Shown piece by piece: positions 44,780-56,809 of a DNA stretch of 64,000 bases; positions within the stretch are counted from its first letter, which is position 1, and each line of letters starts with the position of its first letter. The notes under the pieces are model-generated. The model saw nothing but the letters and a program-made list of their open reading frames with translations, had not been told where the DNA came from and did not search any database. Source of the stretch: Rhizophagus irregularis (lineage: Eukaryota > Glomeromycota > Glomeromycetes > Glomerales > Glomeraceae); contig NC_089431.1 of NCBI RefSeq assembly GCF_026210795.1, positions 806,001-870,000 of the forward strand, in the 5' to 3' direction. Both the position numbers and the translations under genes were made by a program.

Positions 44780-47700
44780 ATGGCAACAAGCAATCAAACT
44801 TGTGATAGATGTGGAAAGACTTTTGCAACTTCACAAAAGCTTCGTGGGCATCAAAATAGAAAGTTTCTATGCAAGCCTACAGCTAACCCTCAGGATCCCA
44901 CACCTGAAATTGTACAATTGCAACCACAACCGGAGCAATTCCAGGATCCCACACCTGAAATTGTACAATTGCAACCACGACCGGAGCAACTCCAGGATCC
45001 CACACCTGAAGTTATCCCAGCTCATACAGAGAAAACTCCTAACTTAACAATTGATGAACTAGTAAAATGGTTAGCAGAACCTGGTGATTACAATCAATAT
45101 ACTCCACGAAAAAGAAGAGTTCCACAAACAGATAATGAATGGTTTGCTTATATGCAAGGAGATTATAGAGGAAGATGGTGTGATATTCAATTTGTAAAAA
45201 GAGGTCATGATCCTGCACGTCCACATAAATCTCTAAAACATAAGACAGTATGGCAAGCTGATCTTAAACCAAATGTTAGAGATATACCATATTTTCCAAG
45301 TATAATAGCTGATACCCACCAGAAAATAACAGAAATTCTTGAGAGGGAACTTGAAGAAAAGGGGCAAATCAAATCAGCTATCACTATATTGGCTACATAT
45401 ACAGATAATAGTGGAACATATAAGCAAGTTTATCATAGAGGAGTCATGCGTGTACTTCTTTTAAAGAATGATATAGATGATCATTTAACAAAATCAGCAG
45501 TAGATATCACGGATAAAATTGTCAAATTTATGAAAGGAGGGTCTGGTTGGAAAATTGTTAGTATAGATATATTAACTATTGAGACGTATACTTACCGCCG
45601 AGCAGAAGGAGGCTCATACATTCTTACACCTAAGGCACTTGCAAATAAGAAGTGCACTATCAATCCGATAACAAAGATCTCATAGATCCGGACACAGGCT
45701 TGCCTTCTGAAAAATGTTTGCAAGGAGCTTTAGGTGCTTACTTTGCATATAAAGATGGTCATACACAAAAACTTGAGCGAATCTTTCGGGCAGAAAAATT
45801 TAAGCCATACTTGGAACAAGTCAATCTCAATGCAATTCCCATGCCCACTCCTGTTTGTCCACGCATATTTAGCAAGATTGAGGACCTCAATCCTGAGATC
45901 TCCATTAATGTATGGGAATGGGAGGAGAAAACTGGTATTCCAAAACCTGTTATTGCAAGTAAGAATTACAACCGTCAATATATCATACACCTCATGGCCC
46001 TTACAGATATTACAAAATCGAATGAAGGGAAGTATGGTCAGAAGAATCACTTCCTTTGGATCAAGAATCCTGATGCTTTAATATACAAAGATACATCCCA
46101 CAAGGGAAAGAAGTATCTTTGCAATCGGTGCTTCCAAAGCTTTCCATCATCTAAATCTTTAACTAATCATCAGGAATGGTGTTTTGGATTAGGTGAGGCA
46201 CCACAAAGAGTTGAGTTACCAGTTAAAGGTAAGAATGATTTTGAGGAGTTTAAGAATTTTAACCGAACAATGTATGCTTCATGTGTAATTATTGCAGACT
46301 TTGAGGCTGATAACAGAAAGTGTAATGAAAACTATGGTGGAAATATACATAAGATTATGGAGCAAAAGGCTAACAGCTTCTGCTATATGGTCCACTGGAT
46401 TGAAACTGATGAAACATGGGGGCCATTCTTATACCGAGGTCCAAATGCAACAGAAGAGTTTGTCCACAGACTTGATAAAGAATTAAAAAGGATTAATGAT
46501 GTATTAGAAGTAAAAGTAGAACGTATTGTAACAGAGGAAGCTAAAAAGGAATTCACTGAAGCAGTTAGTTGTTGGATATGTAATGGGAATTTCAATCAGG
46601 ACGTGCAAGACAAAAAAGTTTGGGATCACTGCCACATCACAGGTAAGTTTCGTGGGGCTGCTCATAATGCATGCAATCTTAAGCTTCAAATCGAAGCATG
46701 GAAGACTCCAATTCCTGTAGTCTTCCACAATTTCCGTGGCTATGACTCCCATTTAGTTTGTGAATCTGTTGGGCGATCAATTGGAGCACATCAAATCAAA
46801 GTTATTGCAGAGACATTCGAACGTTACAAATCTATGAAGGTAGGGCAATTCAAGTACATTGATAGCATGCAGTTCATGGCCTCCAGTCTTGCAAACCTTG
46901 CAAAGAATTTAGGGACAGATAAACCCCTCACAAAGCGACACTTCAAAAACTTCTCATCTGAACATATTGACCTAATCACACGTAAGGGGGTTTATCCTTA
47001 TGAATATATTGATTCATATGATCGTTTCAAGGAGACAGAACTCCCATCTATTCATGACTTTTATAGTACTCTTGGAGGAGAGATCACTCAGGATAATTAC
47101 AAACATGCACAAAAAGTTTGGAAGGAATTTGGCTGCAAGAACTTGGGCGAGTATCATGACCTTTACCTTAAGACTGATGTTCTTCTCCTAGCAGATGTCT
47201 GGACAAAATTTAGACAGACAGCAATGCATCATTATGGACTTGACCCAAGTCATTATGTCTCTGCTCCTGCACTTTCTTGGGATGGCATGCTTAAGATGAC
47301 TGGAGTTAAAATAGAGCTATTCACTGATATGACCATGCATGATTTTACTGAAAAGGCTAAACGTGGAGGAATAGCTATGGCAGGACACCGTTTCTTAAAA
47401 GCCAATAACCCTAAGATGGGTGACTCCTTTAATCCCTCTAAACCTACTACCTGGATTTCCTATATAGATGCAAACAAACTGTATGGATGGGCTATGAGCC
47501 AGTACTTGCCTATTGGTAACTACAGATGGGAAGCATCTCCAGAATATTTCAAACAGAATCTAGATAAGCAGAAGCAGATACTTAATGTAATTTTTAATAC
47601 AAAACCAGATGCTGCCCGTGGTTACTTCCTAAATATCAAAGCGCACTTCCCCCTTAAAACTCATGATTATCTACAAGATTTACCTCCTGCAGTCAATAGT

Positions 47701-48141
47701 ATAGCTGTAAAAAAGGATAGGTTAAGCCCATATATAACCAAACTTGTTGATAACTTAGATGGAGGGCGATTTCCTGAAACAGAGAAGTTAGTTCCACATC
47801 TTAGTAAACATGAAGATTATGTTATACATTACCAAGAGCTCCAGTATTACATTAAGTTAGGCATGGTTGTAGATGAGATTACACAAGTCCTATCATTTGA
47901 TCAAGATAACTGGTTAGCTCCTTATATTGCAAAAAATACAAATTTACGTCAACAATCCAAGAATTCATTTGAGAAAGACTTCTTTAAACTCATGAATAAC
48001 TCAGTCTATGGCAAGACTATGGAGAATGTACGTAAGTATCAGGATGTCAAGCTTATGAGAATGATCAATGAAAATGATGAAAAGAAATTCCTTAAGAAAG
48101 TTCGCAAGCCCTCCTTCAAGTATGCTCGTCAACTTGGCAAC
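44780..48141 (+). pseudogene. Polinton-type DNA polymerase B (protein-primed), N-terminal part
   Basis: ATG at 44780. Residues 8-31 form a C2H2 finger (CDRCGKTFATSQKLRGHQ), then three 17-residue Pro/Gln repeats. The frame breaks by one base near 45665-45667 and resumes in the next frame. Numbering from 45652: second C2H2 finger 157-177, ExoI D216-F-E218, a Cys/His cluster of HNH type 307-341 (CWIC, DHCHITGKFRGAAHNAC), ExoII N360FRGYD, ExoIII Y505LKTD509, polymerase motif A D606ANKLYG, motif B K779LMNNSVYG. These motifs and the Cys/His insert are typical of Polinton/Maverick pPolB, which replicates linear DNA with protein-bound ends. At 48142-48144 the gene is cut by the 13.5-kb element; it continues at 61661. 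Confidence 0.88.
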
Positions 48142-48620
48142 ACACACACGTCAAATAAGTAAAAATCAGTCAAATATCGGACTGCCGATTTTTGGCTGTA
48201 TTTGCGTGATTCGTAGCTTTATTCAGCCGATTTTATGGCGCGAATTGCTAAAAATAGAAATTCCTCTTTTTAATGACAAAAAATAGGAATGCCGCATTTT
48301 AAACCATCATGCCGATTCAAACAATAATCGGACTGCCGACTTGTAAATAAATTTACAAAATATCATCACAATCAGACTGCCGGCATGAAAATAAACATGC
48401 TGATTCATAACATATAGAAGTGCCAATTTTTAAATCAGAACCTGCCGATTCTTCAATAATCTCCAAAATCGGACTGCCTATTGTACCGATTCGTATAATA
48501 ATTTTTCAAAAAATAAGTGCCGATTTATAAATTGGCACAACAGACTTATACTACCATGCAGATTCATGCAGTAATCATCCAAAATCGGACTGCGATAATC
48601 ATGCCATTCTCACAAATAGA

Positions 48621-48936
48621 AATGCCGATATATAGATCAGTAAGAACAATACTTAAAATAACATATGCCTGTTTTTATTTTGATCACAAATAGTTTTGAA
48701 AAGGAATGCCGATTCATAGATCGGTAAGAGCAATACTTAAAATAACATATGCCTGTTTTTATTTCGATCACAAATAGTTTTGAATAGAAATGCCGATTCA
48801 TAGATCAGTAAGAGCAATACTTAAAATAATCTATGCCTGTTTTTATTTCGATCACAAATAGTTTTGAATAGAAATGCCGATTCATAGATCAGTAAGAGCA
48901 ATACTTAAAATAATCTATGCCTGTTTTTATTTCGAG
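48621..48936. repeat. 84-bp subterminal tandem repeat of element 3 (left)
   Basis: Units start at 48621, 48705, 48789 and 48873, each exactly 84 bp apart, with AATGCCGATTCATAGATC and ATGCCTGTTTTTATTTCGAT. Single CCGATT motifs also stud 48160-48620. Presumed binding sites of transposase or accessory protein. Confidence 0.85.
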
Positions 48937-49120
48937 TAAGCCAGAATCTTTCTATTTTTGATTTTTTCGTAATTCATCATTACCCGTTTTTTTCTATTAT
49001 TGACCGATTTTATTTTATATGAACACATTGTAATATACGTTTTTTTATTTTGCAGTTTATGATATATTTATTATTATATTCTTGCTATATTTATTATTAC
49101 TATGTGCTATAATCATCTTA

Positions 49121-51316
49121 CTATTTTCTTTCACTTTTTAAAAGAGAACGTTTTTTAGTAGTTGATCTCCTAATAATTTCTTTTGGAACCACTAGTCGAA
49201 ATGGATCATCCTTTTCATCGCTGTCATCGATAAAAATATAATCATTATTATCGGTTTTCTTATCATCATCATTCTTATCGTTATTATCATCGTTAACGTT
49301 ATTGTCGTTTTTATCGTTACTAGCATTGTTTTTATCTTTGTCGTTATTGTCATCATTGTTATCGTCATTGTTATCGTCGTCACTATTATCCTCTTCATCA
49401 CCATCTTCGTCGGATTCTTGTGCAACCCAGCTTGACGAAATCCACCAACTGGGAATGTTCTCCTTTGGTTTGCTTTTTTTGTCAAAATTTTCATCTGAGC
49501 GGTAACGTGGACGACTTAAACCAGATCCGATGCTAATACCAATTTCTTCCGATCGATGTAGAATTTTTTGAATCTAATAAAAATTTATAATTTATTAAGC
49601 ATAAATGTTATATTCATTAATAACATCACGACTTCGCATACTCCCGACGACCGCCACTTCTTGTCGTAAATCTTTATTACTGAATTATTGTTAATTAATC
49701 GACCTGATCTTGTATTTTTACTGCGTTCTTTGTTTGCTAATTCCTCGTCTTCTGTGGACCATTCGTCCGAGTGTATGTCTGAAGTATTAGTCGCCTTTAT
49801 ACAATCTTTGATAAATTCTTCCCATTTTAAGTTACGAGGTTGGCATTCAGTCAAAAGTTTGTCTCGTGTCGATATCATGTGCTGCAATCCTCTTCTGCGC
49901 CAGTGACATCTTCTATTGAAGAGTAAATTAAAAAATTAATTAATTGTATATGTTTTTATTATTAAATAATGAATTTTATACCTGATCCCTTCTGGATATC
50001 ATGTGTTGTCTTTTGGTATGTTCCGGCATTTTACCCTCTTTTTGCAGTTTCCAAATCTCTCGGCGAGATTTATGCAATTGTTTTATGATTCTTACTATCT
50101 CTATATCATATGCTACAATAGAAGGATTCATGGCCAATTTTACTGCTGGCAAAAGTTTTCTTTCTATTGTTTTTTTTTGTTCACTGTACGTCTTTGATAG
50201 GTCGAATTGAAGCGACTGATTAAGATTATTGAGAATATGGACTACTTCATCCTATTTAATAAAACAGTCATTAAATGATCAAATATTTAATTTAATAAAG
50301 ATAAATTTTAATAAAAATGTATATTTACGTGAAGTGTCTTCTTATAATTACTTGACATGAGTGGCAGCTCACGTTTCTGTTCTCTAATAAGAATAGGCGA
50401 TAAGCTTCTATTGGGACGATTAACTAAAGGTTCTTCATGACTAGCATTTTTTTCGGTTAGGTTATTTAAGCGTTGTGTGAGATTTAAGATTACATTTCTT
50501 AATTCTTGAATTTCTTGGTTTTCAACGCCACCTATTATAAGTCAGTATTTAATATAATTCATTTTGAAAATTTTTTTTTTACATGTAAGTCAGAATAGGA
50601 GCGTGAGGGAAATAATACCGCTATTTAGAGCCGGAGTAATTGAAGAGGAAGGTTGATTTTGCAATATCGAAGATTGATTTGTAAGTGTTCCTATAATAAT
50701 TATGTTAAATCGGTATATGTTTTGAAATGTAATTAAGACTAATTTAAATAATATTACTTTTTGTTAATGATCTCCCTCTATTTTGTGGTGATGAATCTTT
50801 GGATGAGAGAGTGGTAAATTGATCATTAGAATCAGATACTTCATAATAGGATCGATGATGGTTAGAACTGTGGGATCTAGATTGTGATTTATGTGATCGA
50901 TGATGTCGACGTGAACGGATAGGGGAACTAGAATGGGATGGAGAGATATGTTGTTGTCGTAATCGGTGACTACGAGATTGGGAATGACTATGACTACGAC
51001 TACGAGATTGGGAACGACTACGACTACGAGATTGGGAATGACTACGACTACGAGGTTGGGAACGATAATGGGAACGACGTGAATGAGAACGACGATGTGA
51101 ACGACGTGAGTGAGAACGACGTGAGTGGGATCGTTGATGAGAACGACGTGAGTGAGAACGACGATGGGAACGACGTGAATGGGATCGTTGATGAGAACGA
51201 CGTGAGTGAGAACGACGATGGGAACAACGTGAATGGGATCGTTGATGAGAACGATGTGAGTGAGAACGGGAATCTGATTCTTTTTGTTGAGATCTAGTAT
51301 TGAGGTTCCTATGCAT
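49121..51316 (-). pseudogene. Accessory gene, module 1 of element 3: RS-rich protein
   Basis: Six exons: 51316-50758, 50690-50619, 50531-50329, 50251-49982, 49912-~49640 and 49573-49121. Exon 1 encodes Arg/Ser/His dipeptide repeats over about 150 residues and ends GRSLTKS. Exon 3 has a probable coiled coil (NQEIQELRNVILNLTQRL). Exon 4 (DEVVHILNNLNQSLQFDLS, QLHKSRREIWKLQKEGKM, KRQHMISRRDQ) is the best conserved part. Exon 5 has HSDEWSTEDEE and KKWRSSG. Exon 6 has IPSWWISSSW, a long Asp/Asn run and a basic end. The exon 4-5 junction is one base out of frame. It is the paralogue of 56810-58929 and a relative of 7386-8562. The RS region resembles splicing factors, but context points to a transposon protein. 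Confidence 0.72.
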
Positions 51317-52539
51317 CCCGAGAAATTTGTAAAAATTTAAATCTTTTCATTATGGTATTTATTATTAAAGATCGGACAAGAGATAAAAAGGCACTTTATA
51401 TACATATTTTGAATCATCCTATCATTTAACGCGTAATTGCCTAATCAAAATAAACATAAAATAAATTATTAACTTCGTTATCACATATCAATAAATTTAT
51501 ACTACATCGCTATCCATCAATTAAATATATTAATAATCAATTAATATCATTAAACTTAATTAAATTAATTACTTACGGAAGTTTGTTTTTCCGGTAGGAA
51601 ATCTGTGACGCGACGAAATAGCGATACGTGACGAAAAAGCAATAGGAAATATTTTTGAAACCGTGATGTGAACGCAAAAAGCGATAGAAAATATTTTCGA
51701 AACTGTGATGTGAACGAAAAGAGAGAGGAAATATTTTCGAACTGTGATGTGAACGAAAAGAGAGAGGAAATATTTCGAACTGTGATGTGAACGAAAAAAA
51801 GCGATATAAATATCGTCGAAGAAAGCGTGGTAAACATACACAAATATATCATGATCGGCACCTCCGATTTTGTAGGATTTATGCATCTGGCGCGTGACAC
51901 TTATGCGTCATCCAGTCACGTGTAGTAACAAACTGCGCCCAAGGCAGAAAATTAGTACTTATTGGGCAATAAAAGAATAACTTTTTATACTTTTATACGT
52001 GATTTTGATATTTTGATTAAAAATAACTCAATCAATTAATTTTTAATAAAAAATAATATAAAATCTTTCAACTAGATAACATACAAAATCGCCAAAATTT
52101 TTTTTTTCATTCTTTATGAAACTTGATTAAAAAAACAGCGCATAAATTTAACCACTAATAACATCGTTGATGTAATAAAGTTCTGAGTTCCATTCTGCCT
52201 GCGTACATGAATAACATCTACAGGGAGATGTTCTCCATGTCGATAGGGAGGATGATCCCCATACTAGACTGACTTTTTGTTTAAATTATAGTTCATATGT
52301 ATTACTACTAAAATGATAGATGCAAGTTTATCACGATCATTCAGCGCTGATGGACAAATCGTTCGTTGAGATACTTGTTACATGCAGTATGATGATTAAT
52401 TACTATTAGATTTATACAAAATTTATGACATTTTAAATCGATTTTAAAGGTATTAATATTATCTTATCTTATATTATGAAAAAGAAGCTGGTTTAATAGC
52501 CAAAAAAAAACATCATATTTACAAAATATAAAGGAATTT

Positions 52540-52985
52540 TCAAATTAAAAAATGAAAAAATGAAATATAATTGATTAATCGTGACTTGTGAAATTTGAAG
52601 TATTCTGATAAGCTGCTAAATGTAGGTGATTGCGATTGTTGTTGCGATTGTTGTTGCGATTGTTGTTGCGGCTGCGTTTGTTGATGTTGTTGCGAAAAAT
52701 ATAATCGTAAATTTAAATCATAAATTTCTTTTTCATAGTCTTTTATTTTTTCGTCGTATATTTTTAACCACTCCACCAAATTATTGTTTTCACGGGAACT
52801 TTTCTCCAACTTATTAAGTAATTTCTCTCCCGAATCGTACACAACTTTTTTAAAGTCCAGCAACTGGACTTGCAAATCGGAAACTTCCTTATCCTACCCC
52901 TTTAATTCCTTTAGCATTCGCTCTCTTCTATTTTTTTTTGCGATTTCGCGAGGATTTGCGAGAATTCAACGATGGTTTGCCCATT
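52540..52985 (-). pseudogene. bZIP-like protein, cargo of element 3
   Basis: From ATG 52985 the frame reads a basic region (RKSSRNRKK, then NRRERMLKELKG after correcting one base in the T9/A9 run at 52931-52939), a TAG, then DKEVSDLQVQLLDFKK, which gives a leucine-zipper-like heptad pattern and a long coiled coil up to about residue 95. A (QQQS) repeat and a short tail follow. Basic region plus zipper is the layout of bZIP transcription factors. The stop and shift suggest decay or sequence error. It lies in the divergent intergenic region between accessory gene and transposase. Confidence 0.5.
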
Positions 52986-53383
52986 TTTGCGAAAATAATC
53001 TTTCTGGCTAATCTCGGAATTTATAATTCGATGAATAAAGCATGTATTATTGCTAAAAATGGCTAATAACATTCATTATGCTATATTTTAGGGGGTGGGA
53101 GAGGCGCAAAAGTGCCTGTCGGGTGGTATTTTCCAATCATATATATATAAATTGGTTAAAATCCTGAAAGATTTTGAGTAAATATTTGTAATATTATAAT
53201 TAATACAAATTAAAAAAATGTGGCTGATTGTTTCACTTTAATAAGTATCTAGCGGCTTTTTGTGAATCAGAAATTAACCTTTAATATTAATTCAGGATCT
53301 CAAAAAATTTCCTAGATAAAAAAATTTTTCAAAAAAATTTCCTATATAAAAAAAAATTTTCAAAAAATTTTCTAGATAAAAAA

Positions 53384-56300
53384 ATGTCTAACCCTCGAGC
53401 TGTTGCCAAATCTAATAGAACAAGAATAAGAACTAAAGTATACTGCTTTTGTAAAGAATGTAATGGCAAGTTAGTGGACCCAAGAACGAAAACTAAACAT
53501 GGGTTAAAATATAATATATCTTATGCGAATAATAATTTTAGTAACAATTATCAAGAAGCTGAGCCTTCTAATGCTAATCCATCTAATAATTTTGGTGATG
53601 ATTATCAAGAGGCTGGGCCTTCTGATGTTGGACAATATACTGACGATAATAATGCAATGGAATGCGAACCTTTACTCGAGATGATACCTATACATGAATC
53701 GGCAAAACATAAATTCACAAAGAAAGGGAAAATATCTGATCACGTTCTTGAAAATTTATTACCGGATAACGGAAGAGATATGAATGATGATCAAGATAGA
53801 GATTTTGAAGACTATGACGACGAAAATAGAGATTCTGAAAGTTTTGAAGATGATGACGAAGATGGTGTTTCTAGCGATTTTAAAGATGATGACGAAGACA
53901 GTAATTTTGGAGATTTTGAAAGCGATGAAGAATATAGAGACTCTGAAGATTTTGAAGATGATGATGAGGAAGAAGTCAATTTTGCGTCAAAAGATTTTGA
54001 CGATGGTGAACCAAAACTTCCTAATATCAACAATGATAATTATACCTGGATTATCTTATGGATATTACAATATCAACAAAGATATAAGCTTCCTAATGTT
54101 TCAATAGATTCTTTATTTAAATTTCTAAGGTTTTTTCTTTTAACGGTAGATGAAAATAAATTTTCATCTTTTCCTTCCTCCCTGTACGTAGCCAAAAAAA
54201 TATTGGGAATATCAATGAATATTATCAAATATGCCGCATGTAATAAATGTCACAAATTGTATGACATAAATGAAATATCAAACACAACCGAAGTACCAAC
54301 ATGTAGTTTTATAAACTACCCGAATCATAGCATAGAAAGATTTCGACAAAAATGTAATAACCCTCTAGTCAAAAAAATAGACAGTAATAAAGATGGTGGA
54401 AATAATCCAATTATCCGTCTGATAATGACATTTCCATTAGTTAACATTAGGCGCCAACTAACCCTATTTTTCAGTCGCAAAGATTTTGAGGTGACATGTC
54501 GAAAGTGGGCAGAAAGGGAAAACGAAACTGAAGCCTTATTTGACATTTATGATGGGAGGATTTGGATGAGTTTTGAAGATGGCAAAGGAGAACCATTCTT
54601 CAAAAAAGAATACGCCGAAACTCATATCGGATTAATGCTAAACATGGATTGGTTTCAACCCTATATAAATTCCCAATATTCTGTCGGTGTAATATATGCC
54701 GTTATTTGTAACTTACCCCGAAGCGAACGTTTCAAGCCCTACAATATTCTCACACTAGCAGTTATACCCGGTCCTAAAGAGCCAAAGAAACATGAAATCA
54801 ACAATTACTTATACCCCATCATAAATCAGCTGAATCGGTTATGGGAAGGGTATCATATAAAAACCTACGAATATAACAACGGTCGTTTTATCCGTGGCGC
54901 GATAATAGGTTGTGCTAGTGACGTTCCTGCGACTCGAAAATTATGTGGTTTTATATCAGCTCGAATCGCATGTTATCGATGCTATAAATCAGCAAACTTG
55001 GTAAATAATCAACCCAATTTTGGTGGGTTTGAAGACATTGACGACTGGTTTGTTGAGAGAGATATTAATTTAATAAGGGAGAAGGCACGTGAATGGAAGA
55101 AATGTGCAACCGAAGAATCGCGTAAGGCTCATGTCTCACAGTATCATGTTCGTTGGTCGGAAGTATACCAATTACCTTATTTTAATTCTGTGCGCTTTTG
55201 CGTAGTTGATCCCATGCACTGCCTCTTTCTCGGGGGTAGCAAAGTGGATTGTAATGAAGCTCTGGATCGACGAAGGTATATTAAATAATGAAAAGCTCAA
55301 AATAATGCAAGAGCGAGCCGACTTGATAAAATTTCCAAGTGACCTCGGTCGCCGTCCCGTTAGAATAGCCACTGGCGACGGCTTTTCAAATTTTACGGCG
55401 GACATGTGGAAGACGTTTGTTCTAATTTTTGCAATACCTATCACATGGAATCTCTTGGGAGAGATCGATCGAAAAATTCTTGCTTATTTCGTACGTTCCT
55501 GTAAAATTTTAACAAATCGGGAACTACAAAAAAGTGATCTAAACGAAGCATTTACAAAACTACTCGAAATGAATAAATTAATTGAAAAAAAATACGGACA
55601 AAAAAATAAGCCCAAATCTTCATTTATGCCTTCACATATGTGAATGCGCTTTAGATTATGGACCTTTATCCTTATTTTGGTGTTTTAGCTTCGAACGAAT
55701 GAACGGAATTCTAGGTATGATATATTAATTTCGCCGATTTGAAAATCGTATTGTTTTTTTTAATTTATACAGATTGACCAATTTATTTCTTAAGAACATA
55801 GGATCGTATAAAAATAGCAAACGTAACATTGAACCAGAGCTATTAAAAATAATGGTTGAAAGTTCCTTTTTAAACTATTACCTCACAAATTGCGATAGCA
55901 ATATATTAAACACCACTTTGGACATTATAAAGCCTAGAAAATCTGCAGGAAGCTTGGCTGCACTTGACGATTTTACAAGTGATGAGTATCAAAATTTTCT
56001 GAGGCTTTCACTTATCGAAAATAAATCGGCTTATGGAACAGAACGTTTTCCCGGGTTGTTAATGAAACCGCGCCAAGAAACATGTCTCCCAAACCGCGTC
56101 TTGGACTTACTGGTTGAGTTTTATAATAGTTTGTATGAAGAACATTTCGTCCCCATTTATTCTATAACGGGTCCAAATAACGATATTGTTGTAATTTCCA
56201 AAATTATACAATACGGTAGAATAAGAATTGGGGCGGATATATTTGGTTCCATTCAGGCAGCTCGTCATGAGAAATCATCATACATATTAGCTCGTTTTGA

Positions 56301-56646
56301 GCAGGAAGATGGAACTATAGACACATACCCCGGTCAAGTTCAATTTTATTTTGAACATACTATTTATTTAAAAAATTCATCATCATTAACTCATTCGCTA
56401 GCACTAGTTAAATGGTACAGGCCGGCCCAAGATCATAGGACAAGATATTTTTGTCAAGTAGACGATGACATAAAATCATGTAATATAGAATTATGGACAA
56501 ATGGGTTTTATGATATGAGTCGAGATAGTATTATACCGGTACATCATATATTAGGAAAATTTATAAAATGTGATTTTAATATTGGAACGAGAAAGATAAA
56601 AGAATATATGGCCGTGATTCCTTTAAATAAAAAAATTTCGTTTTAA
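53384..56646 (+). pseudogene. CACTA/Plavaka transposase of element 3
   Basis: Same architecture as 3750-7071: Cys motif CFCKEC near the N-terminus, acidic region (about 53770-54010), then CNKCHKLYDI, VIPGPKEPKKHEINNYL, GCASDVPATRKLCG, CYRCYKS, YNSVRF-type VVDPMHCLFL, DLGRRPVRIATGDGFSN, SFERMNGILG / SYKNSKRNIEPE across the intron 55715-55801, and RIRIGADIFGSIQAARHEK plus VKWYRP. Two one-base shifts occur in homopolymers: G5 at 55232-55236 and A7 at 55600-55606. With them corrected the protein would be full length (about 1060 residues). It is the likely motor of element 3 and, through shared TIRs, of MITEs D1-D3. Stops other than the two shifts are not seen. Confidence 0.87.
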
Positions 56647-56809
56647 AAAACAAATGAATCTTATATAAAATTGTTTATATGTAAATCGGAATGACGAATT
56701 TGAATTATATAACATTTGTATTTGATTAAATTATAACTAATTTTTTTTATTAAAGGATATATCATATTTTTATTATATTATTATTATATTATTGTTACAT
56801 ATATTATAT

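Noticed and set aside
48621-48936. CRISPR-like regularly spaced repeats
   Set aside because: The 84-bp units are contiguous without unique spacers, in a eukaryotic transposon end.
50938-51297. Plus-strand ORF rich in Asn-Asp-Tyr-Glu repeats
   Set aside because: It is the antisense of the RS-rich exon on the minus strand, whose splice sites and conserved GRSLTKS end support the minus reading.
49121-51316. Cellular SR splicing factor
   Set aside because: No RNA-recognition motif is present; the paralogues lie beside transposases inside defined transposon ends.
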